Of a DNA stretch of 64,000 nt, positions 48,177-57,004 are shown in pieces. The position numbers and the translations under genes are program-made. Origin of the DNA: an uncultured Bacilli bacterium. GTDB taxonomy: Bacteria > Bacillota_I > Bacilli_A > RF39 > UBA660. Under the pieces are notes generated by a model. That model did not search any database. It was given only the letters and a program-made list of their open reading frames with translations, and was not told the origin of the DNA. How positions within the stretch are numbered: the first letter of the stretch is position 1; every line of letters begins with the position of its first letter. The DNA lies in contig CANQZC010000003.1 in the NCBI GenBank assembly GCA_947628235.1, forward strand, positions 49,260 to 113,259, given 5' to 3'.

Positions 48177-49115
48177 CTAAAAGATAAAATCTTCATTATC
48201 ATCTGATGTGGCATTACTTCCAGGCTTCACATCTGCAAAATTATTAGTCTGACTATTACGATACTCTTCGCTTTTCTTTTTCTGCTCTGCGATATATTCG
48301 TCAAGAGTTGCCTTTGCAACTTTTAACTCGTCTTTAGTAATAGTGTTTTCATCATCAAATTCCATTGGCTCTTTAGAGCTTCCCGCAACATTCCAAGCCC
48401 GCACTGTACGGGTTGTAATAGTTACTTCATCTTCGCCCCAAGCAGATTCTTCTGTATGCTCTTGACGAATTGTAGAACAAATGATAGAACCGTGAACAGT
48501 TGTTAGAAGCGGATTAGATAGAGAAATATCTTGTTGCTCAAAATATTTTATTCCCCCGGTGTTGACCACAGAGAGAGTAAGAGGAAGCAAATCGCCACGG
48601 AAATTAAAGCAATACCCGGCAAGTTCAAGATAGTCGTCTCCATTCTCCGGCTCTTTAAGAGTGGTTTTCATAATAAGCATGTCAGCCTTAAAAGACGCTT
48701 CTAGTTTATCCTTTATATTAGCAAAATCACAAAAACTTCCGCCAACCTCTTTAGCCTTAATCATTTCTCCATCACGACCAAGAAAATGATTGACATCAAT
48801 TTGACCAGTAATACGAACCTTTGTTGCGGTAGTCTTAACATCATCAGGAAGCTCGCACATCTTAATTCCAGTATTCATAATTGTATTAAGAATACCATAA
48901 GTCTGATTTTCACGACCATTCTTGTAAGTTGGTGTTACATAACGAAAACGAATTGGAATAACATTTAGACCCTGATCGTCAACCGCAACATGAATTCTAC
49001 CAGAGATAAACTCTTGACCGGGAGTCTTTGCATTTTCTCCTGTTACTCTTTTTTGTAGATCATGATCAAAAATATATCCTACTACTTTTACCTCATTTAC
49101 CCATTTTTCCTTCAT
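48177..49115 (-). CDS. Single-strand DNA-binding-like protein
   Basis: 312 residues; the ATG is about 40 bases downstream of the -10 at 49156. The N-terminal 130 residues are beta-rich (VKVVGYIFDHDL, FISGRIHVAVDD, KVRITGQIDVNHF), consistent with an OB-fold. The C-terminus is a flexible linker ending in DDNEDFIF, an acidic aromatic tip like those of SSB proteins that recruit partners. It precedes the Sak4-like gene, a common phage pairing. No direct family match could be verified by eye. Confidence 0.65.
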   Translation of the reverse strand: MKEKWVNEVKVVGYIFDHDLQKRVTGENAKTPGQEFISGRIHVAVDDQGLNVIPIRFRYVTPTYKNGRENQTYGILNTIMNTGIKMCELPDDVKTTATKVRITGQIDVNHFLGRDGEMIKAKEVGGSFCDFANIKDKLEASFKADMLIMKTTLKEPENGDDYLELAGYCFNFRGDLLPLTLSVVNTGGIKYFEQQDISLSNPLLTTVHGSIICSTIRQEHTEESAWGEDEVTITTRTVRAWNVAGSSKEPMEFDDENTITKDELKVAKATLDEYIAEQKKKSEEYRNSQTNNFADVKPGSNATSDDNEDFIF

Positions 49116-49155
49116 GTAATACTCTTTCTCTATTCAACTCTTACTTATTAATATA

Positions 49156-49184
49156 ATTATATCAAATTTTTTCTTGTATGTCAA
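49156..49184 (-). promoter_or_regulatory. Sigma-A-type promoter of SSB-like operon
   Basis: TTGACA, 17-base spacer, TATAAT on the - strand; -35 lies in the end of the upstream gene. The last 20 bases match the promoter at 33227-33255 exactly. Confidence 0.9.
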
Positions 49185-49571
49185 ATTCACCTGTAATAAA
49201 TTCACTATATGGTAGTGTCTTTACCCAATTTATAAAATCATCTCGCCATTGCGGCAGCCTATGATTTTTTCTTTGTTTATACATATTCTGCAAAACCGCA
49301 TAATTTAAATTCACATATCTAGTTTGTATAAAACTAGCCGGTAATAAACATTTGATAGAAATAAACAATGCTTGCATAGCATTTTTATCATTTTCTTCTG
49401 CAGCCATCTGATATTGAACAATTAAATCATTAACTAAACCCATAACATGATTTAAATAAATACTTTCATTAGTTTCAAAATCGTCAATAGTAAGTAATCG
49501 TTTTGTTATAGTATGCATTGTTGATTCAGAGTTAGCTGATGTACCAACTTTATAAGTATCAAATTCACTCC
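49162..49571 (-). CDS. Intron-split phage protein of unknown function, exon 2
   Basis: 410 bases. Spliced after T at 50778 it reads FWWSEFDTYKVG, then SANSESTMHT, a pattern I recall from uncharacterised Firmicutes phage proteins. The part from the internal ATG at 49518 looks like a stand-alone frame but is only the C-terminal portion. See exon 1. Confidence 0.78.
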
Positions 49572-50777
49572 CAGGTGGACTATCTTTTACTTTTTATAAA
49601 AAAAGGACACCATTTCGGTTTTCATATGCTTCGTTTCCTAGAACATAACTATGTATCAATAATAGCCCTACTTCCCTGCCCATAAGGCTTAGGGAATAGT
49701 CTCTACAGGTTCTAATTTAGGGACATTAATTAAATCATTAATTGTAAAATCTTCATCGTATCGAATGATTTTAAGTGGGATATTATGTGTTTTACAGTAT
49801 TCTATTTTTTTTCGATCATGATTTTGCAAACTTTCAAAACTATTAGCCCAACTACCTTGTGCCTTTTCATAATGTTGTATTCCATTATATTCAATTAAAT
49901 GACTTAATTTATTATCTTTAAAAATTGCAAAATCAAATCGAAGTTTACCTTTATTATCTCCTACCAAATCTGGAAAAGTATACTCTTTAGCAAAATTGCA
50001 GTTTGCTTCTTGCAACATTTTAATTATTCGCTGTTCGCCTCTAGAATGTGCACATCCGCAAGATTGAGAAACACCATTACGAATATTTGTTCCTTTAAGA
50101 GAAAATATTCTTCCACAATGCTTACAAATACATTTCCAGTATACTGGCCAAGAATTATCTTTTCTTTCTAATACTATAAAATTATCATCTTCGTAGCCTG
50201 TCATGTCTATCAAATTTAAAGAACTAACTTTTTCTTTTTGATAACATCCACAAGATAACGTATGGCCGCTGTTTAAATTTCGAGTATCTACATCTATTTC
50301 TTTCCCGCATTTACATTTGCAATGCCATTTTCCACCTTTAATATAATATAAAGCTGTTAAATAACCAAAAGTTTTACCTGTTAGATTTTGTTTAGGTTTA
50401 GAGTTACGAAAAAGATGTTGATTAGCGTATCCTCTTAAACAGCCACAGCTCTTTGTTTTTTCACTTTTTAATGAACTGGTTTTTACGAAAGTTTTTTTCC
50501 CACAGTCACAAAGACATTCCCACTTACTATCACCTATATATTTTATAACTACTAATTTACCAAATTTTTGTCCTGTTAAATCGTTTTTTGGAACACCCAT
50601 TTGATTACCTCCTTATTTGTTTCCAATAAATATGAAACTTATAAGGTGGAAATTATTCTTTTTTTGCCCTAAATTAGTTTCCCACGGGATTCTTGGGATA
50701 AGTTCCCCGTTAGCTATTTAAAAAATAAATAACCCCGCTGATAAACGGAAAAGTGTTTCATTGGCAGAGTGAATTCT
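49572..50777 (-). ncRNA. Group I intron in FWWSEFDTYK gene
   Basis: 1206 bases. Exon 1 ends TGGT, the intron ends G; UGGU pairs with GCCA about 15 bases into the intron. P7 halves GACTAT and AAAGATAGTC are visible on the - strand. The spliced frame is continuous (651 bases). Core resembles the polymerase and parE introns. It carries an EDxHD-like nuclease gene. Confidence 0.88.
49689..50600 (-). CDS. EDxHD/Vsr-like homing endonuclease with zinc-ribbon repeats
   Basis: 303 residues. Three ~55-residue units (LTGQKFGKLVVI, LTGKTFGYLTAL, DNFIVLERK) each end with a C-x-C-G...SCGC zinc-ribbon pattern and probably bind the DNA target. The C-terminal ~110 residues match a Vsr-like/EDxHD nuclease: GEQRIIKMLQ, RFDFAIF, LIEYNGIQHYE, NHDRKKIEYC, then IPLKIIRY. 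Related enzymes were described from introns of Bacillus phages (I-Bth0305I type). It lies inside a group I intron and should promote its spread. Confidence 0.85.
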   Translation of the reverse strand: MGVPKNDLTGQKFGKLVVIKYIGDSKWECLCDCGKKTFVKTSSLKSEKTKSCGCLRGYANQHLFRNSKPKQNLTGKTFGYLTALYYIKGGKWHCKCKCGKEIDVDTRNLNSGHTLSCGCYQKEKVSSLNLIDMTGYEDDNFIVLERKDNSWPVYWKCICKHCGRIFSLKGTNIRNGVSQSCGCAHSRGEQRIIKMLQEANCNFAKEYTFPDLVGDNKGKLRFDFAIFKDNKLSHLIEYNGIQHYEKAQGSWANSFESLQNHDRKKIEYCKTHNIPLKIIRYDEDFTINDLINVPKLEPVETIP

Positions 50778-51018
50778 ACCAGAATAAAGGAGCTGAAATC
50801 TTTACCCATACTTGCACTTGCCGCATCCATTTGCTATGTTCTGTTCCAGCTAAACATAACCGCTTAGCTAGTAAATAATCATTATTTGAGCTATCAAAGA
50901 TAGGAATTTTATTATCATCAAAAACTATGTCTGATTTATCATAAGATTTAAGAGGCGCCCGCATCCCCTCAAGAGCAGGCATCCATCCAGCAACTTCTAA
51001 AGTTTCAAATTTAGCCAT
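50778..51018 (-). CDS. Intron-split phage protein of unknown function, exon 1
   Basis: 241 bases from an ATG that overlaps the preceding stop (TAATG). With exon 2 it encodes 216 residues. The centre reads LAGTEHSKWMRQVQVWVKISAPLFW and runs over the splice into WSEFDTYKVG. The conserved charged and aromatic residues around the intron site look like an active or binding site, but I do not recognise the function. It lies with DNA-replication genes, between a GIY-YIG protein and the SSB-like gene. Confidence 0.8.
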
Positions 51019-51908
51019 TAATTTTTAACTCCAGCATTACTATTATATCCAAGAGTATCAGAAGAATATAGATTAATATAATATCGTTCTTTATCATTTA
51101 ATTCAGAACGTTCACATTCTTCCAAAAGCTCAAATGTAAAATTCTCTAATCCTGTTTCGCGGAAGGCCGCATATAATTTATTACTTGCGGAGACTTCGAC
51201 GGCACCAATACCAGCTTTACAATGATCTATCCAGCGTTTTCGCACATCAACACTCTGACCAATATAACATTCTTTTGAAAGTATATTTGTAATTTTGTAA
51301 ATACCGGTAGTTATCTTTTGCGGCAGCACCCTCGCAGCTAATCCATCTACTTTCTTTTGAATAAAAGTAGACCATATTACTTTACCTATTACTATTGGAA
51401 AATGTAAATTATGTTTAATCTTATTCAAATAATTAATATCGTCCACTTCACTTTCAGGAATTTGTAAACTAAAAAATTCTGTATTATCTTCAATTTCCTG
51501 TTCACGTTGATATGCGGCAATTGTTGCTTGACGTGTCTGCCGCAATGAATTAAGTTCAGTATTAATATTATCTAATTGAATTTGCTTCTTTTCACATTCC
51601 TCTTGGATATGTGCTTCATATTGTTGTAAATGTAGATCTAATTGATCATACCTAGCTTGTTTTGTTTGTTTAAAAATTTCATCAAAATCATCATATGATT
51701 TTTGTTTATCAGCCAGTAATTCTTTATATTCTTCAATATTGTTTTTTAAATTTGTTATTTCTATATTTAGATTTTGTCGTTCTTGTTTTAATTTATCATT
51801 CTTAATTAAGGTTGGTTGTACAGCATCTCTTTTACCTTTTTTATAAAAGAAGATACTAGCAGCTATTGCGCAAACAAAACAAACGATAATTAAGATAATT
51901 ACTTCCAT
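51018..51908 (-). CDS. Membrane-anchored coiled-coil GIY-YIG protein
   Basis: 296 residues. Residues 4-24 form one membrane segment (IILIIVCFVCAIAASIFFYKK), residues 30-125 a long coiled coil, 130-195 a linker domain, and 200-296 a GIY-YIG nuclease (TGIYKITNILSKECYIGQS, VRKRWIDH, ERYYINLY, GYNSNAGVKN). Unlike the other GIY-YIG genes here it is not inside an intron and has no HTH modules. A membrane-tethered nuclease could act in host DNA degradation or exclusion of other phages; that is speculation. Confidence 0.8.
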   Translation of the reverse strand: MEVIILIIVCFVCAIAASIFFYKKGKRDAVQPTLIKNDKLKQERQNLNIEITNLKNNIEEYKELLADKQKSYDDFDEIFKQTKQARYDQLDLHLQQYEAHIQEECEKKQIQLDNINTELNSLRQTRQATIAAYQREQEIEDNTEFFSLQIPESEVDDINYLNKIKHNLHFPIVIGKVIWSTFIQKKVDGLAARVLPQKITTGIYKITNILSKECYIGQSVDVRKRWIDHCKAGIGAVEVSASNKLYAAFRETGLENFTFELLEECERSELNDKERYYINLYSSDTLGYNSNAGVKN

Positions 51909-51910
51909 AA

Positions 51911-51940
51911 AACAAAAGGCAGGATTATTCTAACCCTGCC
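51911..51940 (-). terminator. Terminator after HTH gene
   Basis: On the - strand GGCAGG and CCTGCC close an 11-base loop, followed by TTTTGTTTT. It lies between the HTH gene and the membrane GIY-YIG gene. Confidence 0.85.
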
Positions 51941-51965
51941 TTCCTCTCCTTGTTAGGAATGTCGA

Positions 51966-52244
51966 TTACTCGGCATCCTTCTCCGGCTTATCTGCATCTG
52001 GATCAGCAGCAATACCAGCGGCGGTAAGACCAATTACCTTGCCTTCAACACCTTCAACCTCTGTACGAGTTGTTAGACCTGGATGAACAGCGGTCTCCTT
52101 CTGTAGACCAGTAAGAGTACCGTTAACACTACGAGGGGATAGACCAGTTGCTTCAGCAATCATATTAGCAGTTAGCTGCTCGCCCTGATGGTCCTGTAGA
52201 TAACGGAGAACGGTCTGTGCTTTTTCTGAAAACATCTTTGCCAT
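51966..52244 (-). CDS. Winged-helix DNA-binding protein
   Basis: 92 residues from the ATG at 52244 behind AAAGGAAAACAG. MarR-like winged-helix pattern: AQTVLRYLQDH, then LTANMIAEATGLSPRSVNGTLTGL (recognition helix), with a wing near LTTRTEVEG and an acidic tail (DADKPEKDAE). Codons are more GC-rich and uniform than in neighbours, as in a highly expressed gene. It has its own strong promoter, a hairpin at the transcript start and its own terminator, so it is a monocistronic unit. Likely an abundant early DNA-binding regulator. Confidence 0.8.
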   Translation of the reverse strand: MAKMFSEKAQTVLRYLQDHQGEQLTANMIAEATGLSPRSVNGTLTGLQKETAVHPGLTTRTEVEGVEGKVIGLTAAGIAADPDADKPEKDAE

Positions 52245-52307
52245 AATCTGTTTTCCTTTCATACTTGACTGATTTTAACTTCCTTACAATATATATATTC
52301 AATAAAT

Positions 52308-52330
52308 TTGAGGCACAGTCCTTTCCTCAA
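52308..52330 (-). promoter_or_regulatory. 5' leader hairpin of HTH gene
   Basis: TTGAGG/CCTCAA, a 6-bp stem with an 11-base loop, a few bases after the predicted transcription start (~52336). It may stabilise the message; the loop contains AAAGGA. Confidence 0.4.
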
Positions 52331-52342
52331 CTTTATGATATT

Positions 52343-52371
52343 ATTATATAATATTTTTTTTATTTAGTCAA
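52343..52371 (-). promoter_or_regulatory. Sigma-A-type promoter of HTH gene
   Basis: TTGACT, 17-base A/T-rich spacer, TATAAT on the - strand, in the gap between the ligase stop and the HTH gene. Confidence 0.9.
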
Positions 52372-52385
52372 ATAAAAAAATAATT

Positions 52386-53405
52386 TTATCCAAAAATAGA
52401 TTTTATAGTGCAATCACTGCTAGCTTTATCATCCCTGATTCTCATCAGTCGTCCATGTCTAATTGTATAATCATCTTTATTTACTGACATAGCTTGAATT
52501 TCAACCACTTTATCTAAATAACTATCAGGATTTTCTGCCATATCTTGTCTTAGGTGGTCTGTCATGCCACTACTAATAGTTCCAATAGATCTAATAGAAC
52601 CATTTTCATCAATAGCGCCAATTTCTATTCCAGCTTTCCAACCATTATAATATGCTTTAGTTACTGGTGCGCCATCTATAAAATAAGTCCATGATTCTAG
52701 TTCTTTACCAGTATATTCTTTTTCTGGATTTACGAAACCTATAATAATAGCGTCAAAAGTTTCTTCTGTTTTAACCTTAAAATTATCTTGCGGCCGCTTA
52801 CCTGGGAGATATAGACCACTACGTTTCTTGAATACCATACCCTCTTCGCCACGATCAAATACATCTTGAAGATTATTCTGTAAGTTATCGTTATAAGATT
52901 CTACAAATTCAATGGTATCGTTCTGAAGATTTTCTATGTATTGCCGCAATAATTTATATCGTTCTTCATAAGGCATATTATAAATTTCATCACCATTATA
53001 AAACAATAAATCATGAATATAATAATGAATTGGACCACCAAAAGCATTGCTGTTATATTGGCGATCTTGTGCTTTCTGCGGCAAACTGCCCATAATTTTT
53101 GTTACATCTTTACTTGTTTTACCAGGATAATAAATTTCACCCACTATTGCTGTTCCTTTTGGCAGATTAGTAGCCCATTCTCGTATATGAGGAACATTTT
53201 CAATCTTCTCTGAATAAAATCCGGTTTTCTTAGATTTGCTGCGGCTATAAAGATAGATATTATCATCAAGATCGTGAATTAACTGATAAAAATATCCGTC
53301 TTTCTTAACCGTACCTATATATTCATCAGTTGCTAATCTACGTTCAAGTAGTGCAGCATCTGGTTGCTTATAGATTAACATTGGTGCTAATACTTCTAAT
53401 CTCAT
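52386..53405 (-). CDS. ATP-dependent DNA ligase
   Basis: 339 residues. Seals nicks using ATP. Adenylation motif KKDG with the nucleophilic lysine at residue 34; then LYSRSKSKK, GTAIVGEIYYPG (motif III), GEEGMVFKKR (motif IV), and DNFKVKTEE (motif V). A C-terminal OB domain follows (YTGKELESW, GAIDENGSIRSIG). Length fits small phage ligases. It is downstream of topoisomerase IV and a small Cys-rich gene with which it shares a base at the junction. Confidence 0.93.
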   Translation of the reverse strand: MRLEVLAPMLIYKQPDAALLERRLATDEYIGTVKKDGYFYQLIHDLDDNIYLYSRSKSKKTGFYSEKIENVPHIREWATNLPKGTAIVGEIYYPGKTSKDVTKIMGSLPQKAQDRQYNSNAFGGPIHYYIHDLLFYNGDEIYNMPYEERYKLLRQYIENLQNDTIEFVESYNDNLQNNLQDVFDRGEEGMVFKKRSGLYLPGKRPQDNFKVKTEETFDAIIIGFVNPEKEYTGKELESWTYFIDGAPVTKAYYNGWKAGIEIGAIDENGSIRSIGTISSGMTDHLRQDMAENPDSYLDKVVEIQAMSVNKDDYTIRHGRLMRIRDDKASSDCTIKSIFG

Positions 53406-53605
53406 TATATCGTCCTATATAGAGGCTTAGTTACTTCTTGTATCTCTCGTTTAAAATAAAGAGATTTTGTACAATTAGGAAAGGTACATCCGTTTGGAAT
53501 AAACATCACACAGGTGGGTGTGCAAAAGCTATTTCTAATAGGACAAAAAGCCATATTTCCATTTTTATCTACAACTACTGTAGTTTTTCTTATTTCTGTT
53601 TCCAT
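53405..53605 (-). CDS. Small cysteine-rich protein
   Basis: 66 residues overlapping the parC stop by 16 bases and touching the ligase start. The pattern FCPIRNSFCTPTCVMF...GCTFPNC has five to six cysteines, likely a zinc- or cluster-binding knot. Function unknown; coupling to parC and ligase suggests a DNA-related accessory. Confidence 0.65.
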   Translation of the reverse strand: METEIRKTTVVVDKNGNMAFCPIRNSFCTPTCVMFIPNGCTFPNCTKSLYFKREIQEVTKPLYRTI

Positions 53606-55473
53606 ACTTTTCCTTTACCAGCTCTTTTACCAATAGTAGAAGGATCAGGATTTTTTACTAATTCTACTTTTTGAACATTAGCCCCCGCGTCTAAAGACAT
53701 TGACTTAACGCCTTTTGCGGTTTTACCTACTGCCCGCACTTCTTCCATATTAAAAATTAAAACTTTGTTATTTGTTGATTCAATTCTAACATAATCCCCA
53801 TTAGTTTCAAAAATATTAACTAATTGATCTCCATCGTTTAATTGTATAGCTTTAAGTCCTTGTAAATTACGAGTTGTTCCCGTATATATACTTTTATCAG
53901 ACTTTTTTACAAGACCATCTTTAGTAAAGAAACTAATATAAGGATGTTCTTTATTAATATTCATTGATGTAATAAGCTGAATTTCTTCCTTAGGTTCTAA
54001 CTTTAAAACAGATGCAGGAATAATACCCTTTTTATTATCTGTTTCAAGATTTTCAACCTTTAGCCTATATACTTTACCAAAATTACTAAACAACAAAATA
54101 AAATCTTTAGACGAACATTTAAATGTCTTAACAGTAATTCGTTGTGCTTTAAATAATTCAACAGGCGTAACATTAAGATACCCAAGTGAATTAAGACTTA
54201 CAATTACATCCCGTGCCGGTTTTTCTTTCTTTTCAGTAGTCTTAGTAATTTTCTTAATGTCTTTTTGAATTACTTCAGTGCGGCGGCTGTCCCCAAATTT
54301 TTTGACCAGCGCCCGCAATTCATCAATAAGTATCTCTACTTGCTTCTCTTGGGAATTTACTACACTTTCACAGAATGCCGTATACTCAATTTTTTCTTTT
54401 AATTCATCTTTGAGTTTTGTCTGCTCAAGGTTTGCCAATCTCGATAGTTTCATATCAAGAATTGCTTTAGCTTGCGGCTCTGTAAAACTAAAATCATTTT
54501 CAAGTTTGGAGCGGGCCGCAGACGGTGAATCAGATTCTTTAATACACTTAATAATCTGCTCAATCTGATCTAATGCTTTAAGTAATCCTTCTAAAATTTC
54601 TATGCGCGTGCGTGCGACACCGAACTCGTGTTCGTGGAATCTACGGATAATGTCTTTATGAAAATTTGCGTAAATCTCTAAGACTTCATCAAGATTTACC
54701 AACTTAGGTGTTTTACTTACCAGACCAACCTGGTTAGCATTAAAGTTTTTGCGGAGATCAGTAAAACTAAATGCTTGGTCAATTAAGTGATTAATATCCG
54801 CATCTTTTTCAATTTCAAGAACTACACGAATCTCATTTTCTGTAGATTCGTTCCGCACATCTATAACACTAGTAATAGTTTTAGCTAAACATTGCTGCTT
54901 AATTTTATCAATAAGTGGCTCTAAATAAACTTGATAAGGTAATTCATAGAACACCAAAAGACGATCACCATCTCGTTCTTCTTCTCGCCATTTAGCCTCT
55001 ACTACAACTTTGCCCTTTCCAGTTTCATAAATCGTATGAACTTCATTTTTATTAACAATTATTCCACCAGTCGGAAAGTCAGGAAAAATATCATTATAAT
55101 CAATATCTTTATCCAAGAGATAAGGAATAATTGCTTTCTCAACAATATCATTGAGATTATGCGGGAGCCAGTTACAAGCCATAGCGAGACCAATTCCTTG
55201 CGTTGGATTGCATAAAATATTTGGAAACAATGCAGGAAGCAACACTGGTTCAGTCAATGTTTCATCGTAATTAGGTTGCATCTCTAAAATATGTTCATTG
55301 ATTTTATCTAAGAAACCTTCTTCAGTTAATTTCTCTAGTCTACATTCAGTATAACGCGCGGCAGCCGCTTCATCTCCACCAATATTACCAAAATTACCAT
55401 GGCCATCAATAAGTGGATACCGCATAGAAAATGGCTGTGCTAGTCGCACAAGGGCATCATAAATAGCAGAGTC
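53590..55473 (-). CDS. parC: Topoisomerase IV/gyrase subunit A (ParC), exon 2
   Basis: 627 codons. It starts DSAIYDALVRLAQ and carries the catalytic tyrosine in AARYTECRL (residue 113 of the spliced product), the tower and coiled-coil part (ILEGLLKALDQIEQIIKCI) and a C-terminal domain with beta-pinwheel-like repeats (SLNSLGYLNVTP, FSNFGKVYRLKV, FTKDGLVKKSD). Spliced length 699 residues, between ParC and GyrA. See exon 1. Confidence 0.93.
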   Translation of the reverse strand, partial: DSAIYDALVRLAQPFSMRYPLIDGHGNFGNIGGDEAAAARYTECRLEKLTEEGFLDKINEHILEMQPNYDETLTEPVLLPALFPNILCNPTQGIGLAMACNWLPHNLNDIVEKAIIPYLLDKDIDYNDIFPDFPTGGIIVNKNEVHTIYETGKGKVVVEAKWREEERDGDRLLVFYELPYQVYLEPLIDKIKQQCLAKTITSVIDVRNESTENEIRVVLEIEKDADINHLIDQAFSFTDLRKNFNANQVGLVSKTPKLVNLDEVLEIYANFHKDIIRRFHEHEFGVARTRIEILEGLLKALDQIEQIIKCIKESDSPSAARSKLENDFSFTEPQAKAILDMKLSRLANLEQTKLKDELKEKIEYTAFCESVVNSQEKQVEILIDELRALVKKFGDSRRTEVIQKDIKKITKTTEKKEKPARDVIVSLNSLGYLNVTPVELFKAQRITVKTFKCSSKDFILLFSNFGKVYRLKVENLETDNKKGIIPASVLKLEPKEEIQLITSMNINKEHPYISFFTKDGLVKKSDKSIYTGTTRNLQGLKAIQLNDGDQLVNIFETNGDYVRIESTNNKVLIFNMEEVRAVGKTAKGVKSMSLDAGANVQKVELVKNPDPSTIGKRAGKGKVWKQK

Positions 55474-56788
55474 CAAATGTTATTGTCTGTAAGTTTTTTA
55501 TCTTACACTCTGGAGATTTCTCTCATTTTCATCGAATAGTCAATTCTATTCCAGTTTAGCATATCTTTTCATATTGTTCTAATTTTTTTGCACATCCAAA
55601 AATTAGTATGTCGAGGTCTCGTGGAGAGATTATATTCTTATGATAAGGTTCACCCTCTATGCGTTGCGGCTGACTAAACTTTTAAATTTAGCCTTCACCT
55701 CTGATTAGCAGTTAAGCTTTCCAGTTTTTCCCTCGATTTTATCACGGCCACTCTGTTTTTAATCAAAATTTTGGACAGTTTGATATTTTCTATCTAAATA
55801 TATATTAGCATTATTATATATATATTTTAATGCTTTATTAACTTGTTGATTATTTAATTCAAAAGAATAGATCTTTCCATGAGGATAAATATAATTGCAA
55901 TCTTCTTTATAATCAACAAATTGTTGTAAGAAATTTTTTATATATTCGCAACTTTCTAATGATCCAACATATTTAAAATAATGATTTTTAATATGTCCAT
56001 CGCCATCAATCATACCTCTTATATAGGCTTTTTTTAACTCTACGTCATCTATTATAATGGGATGTTCATTTCCACTTTTTCTTTGTTTTAAATTAAATTT
56101 ATTAACTAAATTATTTACAATATTTTTACAATGAAAACTTATAGTATAACAAATATTATTTTTAATTTTAGCTCCGCCAATAGTTTGTTGGATTGAAAGT
56201 TCAGGATTTTCTTCTTGCATATATTTAGCAAATTTAAATAAATGTTTTTTATCTTGACCACCAAGAGTTATTTTAATGAAGCCACGATCTTCATTGATAT
56301 AGCCATCCGCTAAAAGAAAACCAAGCCAATAAGCATCTTCTTCTGTTGTTAATTCATTAAAAGCATTTCTATTAAAGTGTCTCGTGTATCGTCTTGAATA
56401 TTTTTCTCCAATAACTCTTAAACGTCTTTGTATGGTCTCTGATTTGGTATGAAACTTTTTTACTATTGCTGACATTGGTTCATTTTGATGTTCTAAGTAA
56501 TATATTACAGGTTCCATTTCTTCATCAGATAAATAATAATATTCATTACTATAATAATATTGATATTTATGATAATCTTGAAGATGTTTAGTAATAGAAT
56601 GTCTGTCTACACCATACATTTGACTTATAACAGTTACACTTTTTTCAGGATGCTCGTTAGCATATTCTAATGCTTCATATAATGTTTTTGTTATTTTTTT
56701 CATATCTATACCTCCTATAATACATAAAAATTAGAGGTATAAAATTATTATCTTTTGCCCAAAATTTTTGTTATTTGCCTATTTAACA
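55474..56788 (-). ncRNA. Group I intron in parC
   Basis: 1315 bases, inserted within HPHG^DSAIYD, the most conserved part of the subunit. Exon 1 ends GGT, the intron ends TTTG, and the spliced frame is continuous (2100 bases). The core is of the same subtype as the Sak4-gene intron (shared + strand segments CTATGCGTTGCG and GAGATTATATTCTTA-like). It carries a LAGLIDADG endonuclease gene. The 285 bases at 55474-55758 are intron core without a gene. A clear P1 pairing was not found by eye. Confidence 0.82.
55759..56703 (-). CDS. LAGLIDADG homing endonuclease in parC intron
   Basis: 314 residues, ATG behind AGGAGG. The first 100 residues hold two helix-turn-helix-like segments (VTVISQMYGVDRHSITKH, MSAIVKKFHTKSETIQRR). 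Two LAGLIDADG helices follow: AYWLGFLLADGYI (about residue 123) and AYIRGMIDGDGHI (about residue 232), each with its metal-binding aspartate, giving a single-chain enzyme. It would cut intronless parC. Codon use is more AT-rich than the flanking exons, in line with separate origin. Confidence 0.93.
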   Translation of the reverse strand: MKKITKTLYEALEYANEHPEKSVTVISQMYGVDRHSITKHLQDYHKYQYYYSNEYYYLSDEEMEPVIYYLEHQNEPMSAIVKKFHTKSETIQRRLRVIGEKYSRRYTRHFNRNAFNELTTEEDAYWLGFLLADGYINEDRGFIKITLGGQDKKHLFKFAKYMQEENPELSIQQTIGGAKIKNNICYTISFHCKNIVNNLVNKFNLKQRKSGNEHPIIIDDVELKKAYIRGMIDGDGHIKNHYFKYVGSLESCEYIKNFLQQFVDYKEDCNYIYPHGKIYSFELNNQQVNKALKYIYNNANIYLDRKYQTVQNFD

Positions 56789-57004
56789 ACCGTGAGGATG
56801 AAATTTTCCCATCGTGTCACCTGTAACACGCGCACATTTAATATGAGCTTTATTGCTGTTTGCTTTTAATTGTTTCATATCCCATAAAATCCGTCTAACA
56901 ACTGGTTTTAAACCGTCTACTACAGACGGAATGGCTCTATCTGAATTAACAGCATAAGCATAATCTATAAAATTTTGACTTAATTCTTCACATACATCAT
57001 ACAT
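56789..57004 (-). CDS. parC: Topoisomerase IV/gyrase subunit A (ParC), exon 1
   Basis: 72 codons from the ATG at 57004, 10 bases behind GGAGAAGG and overlapping the parE stop by 8 bases. Contains the subunit A start FIDYAYAVNSDRAIPSVVDGLKP-type segment and ends MGKFHPHG. Joined to exon 2 it makes a 699-residue DNA-breakage subunit that works with ParE to decatenate and relax phage DNA. Without the intron the stop after HPHGC would truncate it. Confidence 0.9.
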
